Assembly: GCF_001421415.1 (NCBI RefSeq)
Contig: NZ_LMKH01000006.1
Span: 40,963 to 92,896, forward strand
Direction of reading: 5' to 3'
Origin: Sphingomonas sp. Leaf208
GTDB lineage: Bacteria; Pseudomonadota; Alphaproteobacteria; Sphingomonadales; Sphingomonadaceae
Length of the DNA stretch: 51,934 nt
The notes beneath the pieces are model-generated. The model searched no databases. It saw only the letters and a list, made by a program, of their open reading frames with translations, and was not told where the DNA came from. The position numbers and the translations under genes are program-made. Of the stretch, positions 26,090-34,100 are shown piece after piece (within the stretch, counting starts at the first letter, position 1; each line of letters starts with the position of its first letter).

Positions 26090-26685
26090 CTCAACGTTCT
26101 TCGCGCGGTGACCGATACCCATTGCGTCGGCTGGTCGTCGTAGCCACCGCCTTGCTGTTCATCGATCTCGAGCGACAACCAAGGCCCCGCTGCCAGATAC
26201 GCCGCGCGAAGTACCTCGCTGGACGGGTAGTTGTAGTAGCGACCAAACTGATCTCGCCCCTCCCCTACCCCGGCCTTGTAGCTAGCGTAGAAGAAGCCCC
26301 CCGGTCGGAGCGCACGATGCACACGTGCCAGAACAGTCGACAAATCAGCGAGGGGTACGTGCAGCAGGCACGCGCTGGCCCACACGCCGTCATAAGCCTC
26401 CTCACACTCGAGATCCTCAAACCTCAGCACCTGGACTGGGCGGCCTAAAAGAGATGACGCCTCCCGCGCCATTTCAGGCGATCCATCTGTGGGCACCACG
26501 TCAAAGCCGGACGCGAGCATGGCTGCCGTGTCGCCGCCACCACCGCAACCTAGCTCCAGCACGCGTCCTGGCGGTGGTAGGCGGTCGAGGAAGCCTGCTA
26601 GATCGTGGCTCTGTTCACCACGGTACCGCGCCACATACTCACATGCCTCTGAACCATAAAATGCGAGCGTCTCGGGATCGTGCAT
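26086..26685 (-). CDS. Class I SAM-dependent methyltransferase
   Basis: A 199-residue methyltransferase with motif I VLELGCGGGGDTAAM, the acidic residue in VVPTDGSPEM, and the LLHVPLADLSTVLARVHRAL and RPGGFFYASYK strands. It resembles the small-molecule/TehB-like branch; the substrate is unknown. It converges with and overlaps the HNH gene by 4 bp. The next 335 bp upstream hold no gene that I can see. Confidence 0.85.
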   Translation of the reverse strand: MHDPETLAFYGSEACEYVARYRGEQSHDLAGFLDRLPPPGRVLELGCGGGGDTAAMLASGFDVVPTDGSPEMAREASSLLGRPVQVLRFEDLECEEAYDGVWASACLLHVPLADLSTVLARVHRALRPGGFFYASYKAGVGEGRDQFGRYYNYPSSEVLRAAYLAAGPWLSLEIDEQQGGGYDDQPTQWVSVTARRTLS

Positions 26686-27021
26686 CGTGGCACTATACAG
26701 CTACACACAGCTTCTTCGAATGCCGTAATTCGTCAATGAGGCCCACAAACGGACGCTAACGCCTCTTCCTTCGCTTCCCAACTTCCGACGCTGGTTCATC
26801 TTTACGAATGACCGATTTTAACACCCGGTTATCCGCTCGCGAATGTCGTAATGGGATAGGAAAGCAAACCGGCTGCTGTTCGAGTCAGAATAGGCACAAT
26901 AGCCAATGATCGTTCGTGTGGAGCGGATGGCGATTTAGCGCCGTCAAGCGCCCTTAAAAGGCTGAGAACCGGCGCCCAGAAGCAGCAGGCGATTAGTCGT
27001 CGAGCGGCGAGAAGGTGCGCG
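26686..27021. other. Intergenic gap, nothing recognised
   Basis: About 335 bp between two leftward genes. Short ORFs are shadows without codon structure. It should contain the promoter of the methyltransferase gene, but none could be assigned. Confidence 0.4.
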
Positions 27022-28167
27022 TTACCGCGCTTTTCCCATCCCCCTGGGACTTTGCGACGACAGCGCATCTCGAAGCCAGTCGCCAACGAATGCTACAAGG
27101 CGAGGTGATCCGAGGTACGGGCCTACCTTCGACGCCTCATCCGGCGCGCCTGTGACTGCGCCTTCCTGGAACGAGTGCCCGAGTCCGTCCAGCATCACAA
27201 CTCGAGCGAGGTGGTTGCTCGCCAGAGCGGCACGTGCCGCAGGTGCGTCATCCACCACCGTATCCTTGGTCCCGTAGATCGCCAGAACGGGTATTTGCAG
27301 TTCCGTGAGATCAGAGGCCGAGCGTAATTTGCTCCCTTTCCAGGCGTCTGGAACGTCGATCATCGTGAGCGCTTGTTCCGCCTGCGCCCGCGGGAACCCC
27401 GCTGCCTCGAACCGGTCGATAGCGTTTGCGCGAAGGCGTGAGATCGTAGTCGCATCTCTGCTGTCCACGCGAGCCTGGAGCAAAGTCATAGCCGCATCCG
27501 CCGCCGGGCCGACGAGGGTGTCACGGCCGCCGACAACCATCTTCATCATCTGCCTGTAAAGCCCCTTCCTAACGTAAGGCAGCCCGTCGCCAACATTGCC
27601 CGCCAGCGTCACCACGGCCGCAATGTTTGGATCGGCAGCCGCCGCCGCGGGCGCGATTACACCGCCCCCGCTATGGCCGACCAACGCAATGCGGCTGCCA
27701 GCGATATCCGAGCGATGGCGCATCACCGCAACAGCGGCGGCAGCGTCTGCGGTCAGCCGCTCGGGATCCTCCTCATAGGTGCCGGTCGACTGCCCGACCC
27801 CGCGCTTGTCATATTCCAGAGCAGCTATACCGTCGGCCGAAAGTCGCTTGATTAGCTCGGAGAAGCCGCCACGTTTATTGGGTCCATTCCCCTGAATCAT
27901 TACGGCCAAGGGATAGGGACCTTTCCCGTGGCCTGCCGGGAGGTACAGCGTTCCCGCCAGGACAACGTCCGGTTCGGATGAAATGCGAACATCGATGGCC
28001 ATCGGCCCGGGCACAGCCAAGCCAACGCGGTTCGGTGAAGGTTTGCCGACAGCTGCCTGTGACTGCGCGTCTAAGCCGCCCGCGATGCCTGTCGCGGGGA
28101 GCAAAAGCAGGGCTGTTAATAGCCGTATGGGGGACACCCATAACATATCAGTCATGGCGTTCATCAT
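27022..28167 (-). CDS. Secreted alpha/beta hydrolase
   Basis: A 381-residue hydrolase with an N-terminal signal peptide (hydrophobic LLTALLLLPATGIAGGLDAQ) after GGAGG placed 7 nt before the ATG. The nucleophile elbow is GHSGGG with S166; an aspartate in IYGTKDTVVDD and histidine in LDGLGHSF complete the triad. Segments PLAVMIQGNGPNKRGGF and LEYDKRGVGQSTG match the dienelactone-hydrolase-like/S9 esterase group that acts outside the cytoplasm. The substrate is unknown. A copy of the 24-bp motif lies about 114 bp upstream of its start, so it probably belongs to the PadR regulon. Confidence 0.88.
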   Translation of the reverse strand: MMNAMTDMLWVSPIRLLTALLLLPATGIAGGLDAQSQAAVGKPSPNRVGLAVPGPMAIDVRISSEPDVVLAGTLYLPAGHGKGPYPLAVMIQGNGPNKRGGFSELIKRLSADGIAALEYDKRGVGQSTGTYEEDPERLTADAAAAVAVMRHRSDIAGSRIALVGHSGGGVIAPAAAAADPNIAAVVTLAGNVGDGLPYVRKGLYRQMMKMVVGGRDTLVGPAADAAMTLLQARVDSRDATTISRLRANAIDRFEAAGFPRAQAEQALTMIDVPDAWKGSKLRSASDLTELQIPVLAIYGTKDTVVDDAPAARAALASNHLARVVMLDGLGHSFQEGAVTGAPDEASKVGPYLGSPRLVAFVGDWLRDALSSQSPRGMGKAR

Positions 28168-28280
28168 TGCTCCACCTCCTCACTGTGCAGCACGGCCGGT
28201 ATGCCATGCCGATGTCTTTCCACCGTTCGCTGCCAAACTACCGCTGGTGGCATTCGGCAGCCCTCGCTCCACGCTATCGG

Positions 28281-28304
28281 AACATATATAGATTTAAGAG
28301 TTGA
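28281..28304 (-). promoter_or_regulatory. 24-bp motif, copy A (before the hydrolase)
   Basis: The plus strand begins AACATATATAGATTTA. It agrees with copy B (28830-28853) at 20 of 24 positions and with copy C (29856-29879) at 15. It lies 114 bp upstream of the hydrolase start, almost the same distance as copy B from its own gene. Confidence 0.6.
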
Positions 28305-28326
28305 AACTATGTTGGTTGGGACCAGA

Positions 28327-28719
28327 TCATTCATGCGAATTAACAGACGCCAGCCTTTTAAAGACATAGGGTGTCAAACCCTCATGAAGCGTAAGCTTTG
28401 TCGCTGAAGGTAGCCTGTCGAGCCGCAGCTTGCGCACCGAGCGCGTTCCGTCCACGTCGAGCCCTTGATCGGATACGGCGCCGACGTCAAAGCGTGGCAA
28501 GATGTACGGCCCTTCTGCATCTCTACCGACAATGTATGATATGGTTTGACGATCGTTCAGCAGCATCTCGCCGTCGGCGAGCTTTATCGTGCCGCAGAAG
28601 TCGTTTGCGAACAAGCCGTTCGCTCTGGCATCAACAACAGGCTTACGGAGATGAAGAAATAAAGCAATAAGCAAGACAGTGCCGGTTGCAACGACACCTA
28701 TGCTAATTACACGTCTCAT
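28327..28719 (-). CDS. Membrane-anchored hypothetical protein
   Basis: A 130-residue protein starting MRRVISIGVVATGTVLLIAL: one N-terminal membrane helix after two arginines, then a periplasmic domain with KLADGEMLLNDRQTISYIVG. The ATG at 28719 has GGGGAAG upstream; an ATG at 28815 would add a poorly conserved basic leader and is rejected. No family was recognised. It lies between the hydrolase and the PadR pair, in the same direction, with a copy of the 24-bp motif 111 bp upstream. Confidence 0.6.
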   Translation of the reverse strand: MRRVISIGVVATGTVLLIALFLHLRKPVVDARANGLFANDFCGTIKLADGEMLLNDRQTISYIVGRDAEGPYILPRFDVGAVSDQGLDVDGTRSVRKLRLDRLPSATKLTLHEGLTPYVFKRLASVNSHE

Positions 28720-28829
28720 CTTCGCTTCCCCTTTGCGTGTCGGACGCTCTTTCCTCTCGGCCTGTACACGGCCTCGGCGTTTCGTCGCCCCCGCTTTGAG
28801 CCTCACGCTGCTCACGCTAGACAGACAAC

Positions 28830-28853
28830 AACATATGTAGATTTATGAGTCAA
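28830..28853 (-). promoter_or_regulatory. 24-bp motif, copy B (before the membrane protein)
   Basis: On the minus strand it starts TTGACTCATAAATCTAC and ends ATATGTT. It shares 20 of 24 bases with copy A and 19 with copy C. The central ACATATGT is an 8-bp palindrome, as in many PadR operators of the ATGT/ACAT type. Confidence 0.6.
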
Positions 28854-28907
28854 GTAGGTCTGCATAGGTCTAGCCAGTAGCGTGGGTTATTGAAGGGTTC
28901 CTACAAG

Positions 28908-29546
28908 CTATCGGGCAAGCAAATCGCGCGAGGCGTCTGCAAGAACTCGCGTGTGGTACCGCGAAATAGATACCACCGCCACAAATTCGATCGCCAGCTC
29001 CGCGACTTGCGCCCTCAAGGACGACAAATCGAGCATCAATACGCCCATGAATAGCGACAGCGTGATCATTGACGCTCCGATCAGCGTGCCGCACTTCACG
29101 ATGCGCGGCCAGTCCCCCTCCACGAGCATCCATGCAAGACAAAGGTGCGCCATGCCAAGCAGCAGCCACGTGATAAGCAAGACCGGGATGGCGCTGTTCT
29201 GGGACCAGATCAAATAGAGATTCGGCCCGTCGTTGGCGCTTGGGTTGCCGAAAGGCGGACCGTCTGCCGAGGACAGGAATCCGATCCCCTGCTGGAACTG
29301 CAGAGCTGCCATCGGGATGAGTACTCCCAAGGCAAGCACGTAGGTCGCAACGATTAACCGCCCTTCGCTGTGCTTCCCGATTTCGCGCCATGCTGCGAAC
29401 AGGCAACCGAGAGCGAACAGGAATGCACGCTGATCGTCGACCGCGGTTTCGAACTCCGCTTCCATGGCCATCGCCCACGTTCGGCGATCCGAGCCGAGAG
29501 ACCGACTGGCCAATGCCAGCAAAGCCCGCGACACAGCTGCTGTCAC
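28908..29546 (-). CDS. Integral membrane partner of the PadR regulator
   Basis: A 212-residue protein from a GTG (VTAAVSRALLALASRSLGSD) that overlaps the padR stop as GTGA. It has about four to five hydrophobic helices (LIVATYVLALGVLIPMAALQ, SAIPVLLITWLLLGMAHLCL, IVKCGTLIGASMITLSLFMG and a last one). The WAMAMEAEFE motif near the start is shared by a group of small PadR-linked membrane proteins. The tight coupling suggests the regulator and this protein act together, perhaps in sensing envelope stress or a drug. Confidence 0.7.
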   Translation of the reverse strand: MTAAVSRALLALASRSLGSDRRTWAMAMEAEFETAVDDQRAFLFALGCLFAAWREIGKHSEGRLIVATYVLALGVLIPMAALQFQQGIGFLSSADGPPFGNPSANDGPNLYLIWSQNSAIPVLLITWLLLGMAHLCLAWMLVEGDWPRIVKCGTLIGASMITLSLFMGVLMLDLSSLRAQVAELAIEFVAVVSISRYHTRVLADASRDLLAR

Positions 29547-29845
29547 GCGAAGGCGGCCTTGGTGAAGGTCATTGGGCCGGCGGATGTTGCCGTCCGCGCA
29601 AATGCCACTCCAGCATTCGTCAAACGGTACGCATGTCGAGCAGGACGGCCGGGTTGTTCCGGTTCGCGCCATTCGGCCTCGACAAGCCCCTGGTCGGTCA
29701 TGCGGATCAGTAGCGGGTACAGCGTTCCAGACAGAAGCCCCGTTTCTTTCATCAGATCGTAGCCGTGGCGCCACTGCTGCGTATGCGCCGCCAGCGCTTC
29801 CAACAAAATCAGCATTTGCTTCGATGGTCGACGATTACGGCCCAT
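29543..29845 (-). CDS. PadR-family transcriptional regulator
   Basis: A 100-residue PadR protein (MGRNRRPSKQMLILLEALAA) with winged HTH GYDLMKETGLLSGTLYPLLI, RMTDQGLVEAEW and the usual short C-terminal helix. The ATG at 29845 has AGGAG upstream; an ATG at 29857 would fall in the 24-bp motif. PadR proteins usually repress their own operon and a neighbouring target. Here the shared motif suggests autorepression plus control of two further units. Confidence 0.88.
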   Translation of the reverse strand: MGRNRRPSKQMLILLEALAAHTQQWRHGYDLMKETGLLSGTLYPLLIRMTDQGLVEAEWREPEQPGRPARHAYRLTNAGVAFARTATSAGPMTFTKAAFA

Positions 29846-29855
29846 GCTCCTACTC

Positions 29856-29879
29856 AACCTAAGTAGAGTTATCTGTCAA
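29856..29879 (-). promoter_or_regulatory. 24-bp motif, copy C (before padR)
   Basis: The minus strand reads TTGACAGATAACTCTAC and ends TTAGGTT. It matches copy B at 19 of 24 positions and lies only 10 bp before the padR ATG, so bound protein should block transcription or translation initiation of the regulator. Confidence 0.6.
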
Positions 29880-30301
29880 CTGCCGAGCTGGCAGCATGGA
29901 CCTGCTATCCGCCGTTCCGGCGGTGGTGCCTGCCCGCTGGCGGTCAGCGAACGCGCATGTCACACAGCGCCAAACTATGCGCTATGCGGTAACGACGTGG
30001 ATCGACCAATGTGATCCGTTCAAATGGCTGAACTTGATCGCGGTCTGCCATCATGAAGCGAAAAGAACAAACTGCCGAAGTTGGGACAGGGAAGCACCTA
30101 ATGGATGATCGATAGCTGGCGAAACACGCGCTGCCCTCCGGCTTCCGACTAGACCCATTACCCGCCGTCTGTATGCCATTCGTCGTTCCCGAACTTCCGC
30201 CGGTCGTTCAGGCTAACTGCGCGCCACGATTTCCTTACAGTGGGTGGAGCGGAACGACACTGTCCCTTGGCAACGAGTGCCCCATTCTTCAAAACTGCGG
30301 C
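29880..30301. other. Gap between padR and the ORF-3-like gene
   Basis: About 420 bp with only shadow-like ORFs and no recognised RNA. The upstream side of the next gene has an in-frame extension from 30173, judged not to be translated because it does not resemble the family. Confidence 0.35.
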
Positions 30302-30919
30302 ATGACGCAAGAGACCATCGCGCGCGTGCGCATCAACCTTAACGACATCGGGCCTGAGATATGGCGGATCGTCGAGATGCCTGTCGCGGGCAGCCTCAAG
30401 ATGCTCCATGACGTGATCCAGGCCGCGATGGGGTGGCAGAATTATCATCTCTGGCATTTCGAGGCCGGTGAACGCCGCTACGGCATACCAAACCCAGAAT
30501 GGCCGGACCGCAACCTTGCCGCAGCCCGAAACGTAAAGCTTGGTACGCTCATCTATCGCGACGTCCGGCAGTTCACCTATACCTATGACATGGGCGATGA
30601 CTGGCGGCACACTGTCGTCGTCGAGGCAGTCGAACTGGGTGAGCACGAATTCAAATATCCCCGCTTCGTTACCGGAGAGCGACGATGCCCACCCGAGGAT
30701 GTCGGCGGCGTCCCCGGCTTTGCGCGCTTCCTCCAGGTGCTGGGCGACGTGGCCCACGAGGAACATCAACAGCTATACGAATGGTACGGCGGCCCCTTCG
30801 ACCCGCTCGACATCGATGAAGTCGCCTCGAAGAATGCAGTCGCAGCGATTGCGATCCGCCGACATACCGGCAAGGTCGCCTACGAAAAGAGTCGCAACCG
30901 CCACCGACGCAGTTGGTAG
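30302..30919 (+). CDS. Plasmid pRiA4b ORF-3 family protein
   Basis: A 205-residue protein of the pRiA4b ORF-3-like family (MTQETIARVRINLNDIGPEI, then VIQAAMGWQNYHLWHFEAGE, YTYDMGDDWRHTVVVE). The family is common on plasmids and transposons (also as IS1096 passenger) and has no proven activity. The ATG at 30302 puts the family start at residue 1; the longer ORF from 30173 adds 43 unlike residues. It lies just before the defence island. Confidence 0.85.
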   Translation: MTQETIARVRINLNDIGPEIWRIVEMPVAGSLKMLHDVIQAAMGWQNYHLWHFEAGERRYGIPNPEWPDRNLAAARNVKLGTLIYRDVRQFTYTYDMGDDWRHTVVVEAVELGEHEFKYPRFVTGERRCPPEDVGGVPGFARFLQVLGDVAHEEHQQLYEWYGGPFDPLDIDEVASKNAVAAIAIRRHTGKVAYEKSRNRHRRSW

Positions 30920-31111
30920 ATCAAGATCTGGCGCAGGAGACCCAATGCCGGTCATTCCGAAGCCACTAGGTCGATCCTGAAAGCTGCCATCTGTTCACGA
31001 AGCGGGTGTAGACCAAGTCCGGACATTTCGCCGGCGCGCGCCTCGTGCGAAAGCAGTGGAACGCGAACTCTCTCGCTTGCCAAGGGGCAGCGACCGCACG
31101 CACAAGACAGC

Positions 31112-34100
31112 GTGCAGAAGTCTGACGCCCCCGACCCTCTCCATGAACCGGTAGATCCGAGGTTCATGCTGGATCCACCGGAAGGAGCGGCTCCACGGCC
31201 ACCCGCTTCGACGCGTGCGCAGACGCTCCCGTTCCTGGAGCTTTCGCCGTTGGATTTTGAGCGGCTATGTCTACGGCTATCGCGCCTTTCCGGTAGTCCG
31301 GAGCATTGGCAGCTTTACGGCGCGACCGGTCAGGCCCAGGGCGGCATCGACATCTATGTGCGGCGCGGCGATCGTGACGGATATGACGTCTGGCAGTGCA
31401 AGCGGCACGCGCAATTCCCCGCGACCCTGATCAGGAAAGCGGTAAAGACGTTCCTCGAGGGTGGATGGGTGGATCGGACGCGGCGCTTCGTACTCTGCAC
31501 CGCCTCCCCGCTCGAGACTACAGGTCAGGCCGAGGAGATCGAGAAGCAGGCGCGGATCCTCCGTTCGCACAAGATCGAATTCGTGACGATTGACCAGCAT
31601 CGGCTATCCGAAACGCTTAAGGGACATGCCGATCTCGTCGATGACTTCTTCGGTCGACCTTGGACCGAACGGTTCTGCGGCACGGAGGCGGCCCGCGTCC
31701 TTAGCGGCAGGCTGGATCGTACGCGCATGGTCGATCTGCGCGCGGGTCTGCGGACACTATACGAACGCCAATTCGCCGCGGCGGACCCGGGCGTCCTGAG
31801 AGCGACCTCCGGGCTCGAGACGCCGCCGGTCGCGCTACCTCTAACCCGGCGCTTCGTGCCCCCCGACCTCTGGGCACCCAAGGAGGCCGACGAAGTACGC
31901 CGGCCTGACGTCAGGCCACCGTCCGAGGATGAGGACGATGGCCCACGACGCTGGCGACGAAGACGCATCGGTCCGATCAGCAGGGTCCGACGCACCGAGA
32001 CCCGATCGACCCCGCAGCGCATTAGCCTGACGCAGTGGTCCTTGACGACCGAGCGCTCCGTGATCCTCGGCGAGCCGGGGACGGGCAAGTCGACGCTGTT
32101 GCGCTTCGTCGCGCTGGACATGCTTTCACGGGAGCCGCGCCTCCAGAACTTGCGGAACCGTTGGCCAGGGCGCCTTCCCATCCTGCTTCCGTTCGCGTTC
32201 TGGACGCGGCGCCTCGCGGGAATTTCGGCAGGCCGCGAAACCTCGGTGCCCGGAGCTGTGAAGGCGTGGTTCGAGCAACTCGGAGCGGCCGACATCGCGC
32301 GTCACGTCGAGGCCGCCTTCAAGGACGGACGCGTCAGCCTGTTAGTCGACGGTGTCGACGAGTGGGCGGACGAGGCTGCGGCCGAGAGCGCGCTCACGAT
32401 CCTGCACACCTTCGCATCGGCCAGCGGCATCCCCACCATCGTCACCTCGCGACCCCACGGCTCGCGCGTGCTCGGGGCGCTCGACGCGACCTGGGTCCGG
32501 CACTCGCTGGCGCACTTCGACAGGTCGCAGCAGTGCTCCTTCGCAGAAGCCTGGTTCGAGTGGCTTGGCGAGGCTGAGGGGGGGCACAGGACGCCCGGGC
32601 AGGCTCAGGACCGCGCCGAGGCGTTTGTGGCGGAAGTCGCGAGGTCGCCCCATATCGCCATATTGGCGGGCGCGCCGCTTCTTCTAGGCGGACTGATGGC
32701 CACCGCCCGCGAGGGCGGCACGCTGCCGGGCTCGCGGAGAGAGGCATACACGGAACTGGTCGGACGCGTGCTCGAAAGCCATCCGCGAAGCCGGTCCAGG
32801 TCGGCGCTGACCCCCGTTGCACACGGCGAACTAGACGCGGCGACGCGCCGGCGAGCGCTGGCAGCGCTCGCATTCGAGATGCAGCGGGGAAGCGAACGGG
32901 CCCACGCGCCGGATGGAGCGGGCGTTGCGGAGGCCACGGTCTTCCTCCGCGACCATCTGATCGAGACGCTCGACCTTGCCGTGGAGCGTGCGCGACAACG
33001 GGCGTCCGAACTTGTGTCGGTCGGGGCCGAGGCGATCGGTATACTCGTGGAACGCGCACCCGGCGAACTCGGCTTCCTCCATCGGGCCTTCCAGGAACTG
33101 CTGGCAGCTGAACACCTCGCCGCGATGGATCTGGAGGAGCAGCGCAGGGTGTTTGCGGAAAGGGCCCACGACGCGCAATGGCGGGACGTGCTACTCTTCG
33201 CGGCGCAGATGGCGCAACGACCGGGCGACGTGGACAACCTCGTCTTGGCGCTCGAGGCCACCGAGGCGCCACCTGGTGTAGGGGTGTCCCGGGATTTGCT
33301 GCTCGCGGAGATGGCCTTCGGTCCACTGCGGCGCACCCCTGGCCTCACACGCCGTCTCACGACGAGGTTCCTGTTCGAGGTCGAGCACGGTTCCGGAAAG
33401 GCGCCCCGCTCGGAAGTGATGCGACACGCCCTACTGGGTCTGCTTTCGGAACAGACCGCCGGCATCGTGGGGCCGCGGCTGAAACGCTGGTATCCATCCC
33501 TCCATACCTACCGCTACGGCGACGCGTTCGCGATGATGGATGCGTGGCATGAGCCCGGCGTCGACGCGGCGCTGCTCCGCGCGCTCGATGCCGACGAGGA
33601 CGGTACCAGGTCCCGGGCGGCGGACGTTCTAGCCAAGCGGAGGGGCGGAGACAACGATTTTGCCGAGAAGCTGTTTGACGTGGCGTCCCGCCCCCCCTCG
33701 GTAGAGGCGGCGGCGGCGGCCGTGCGCTGCCTCGCCCGCGGGTGGCCGACAGAAGGACGGGTCCAGCGCCTAGCGGACGCCGCTGCCGCGTGCCCGACCT
33801 GGCAGATCGCCGCCGCGGGGATCGCGGCACGAATTGACTGGGGCCGTCAGACGGACGGGGAGCGGGACCGGCTCCTGGATGGCCTCACCGACTTCGGCAT
33901 CGACCGCACACACGCGTCGGTGGGGCTGTTGGCGGCGGGTTGGGCCAACGACGCCAAACTTCGCCAGTTCGTCATGGAGCGGTTGGGCAAGCCTGGGCAC
34001 CTCTTCTCGGACGTACGGCGGTTGGCGGCCGCCGCCTTCCCGGGCGACCACGAGGTCGCCATGAAACTCGCGAACGAACTCTCGTCGCCTGCCGGGCGCT

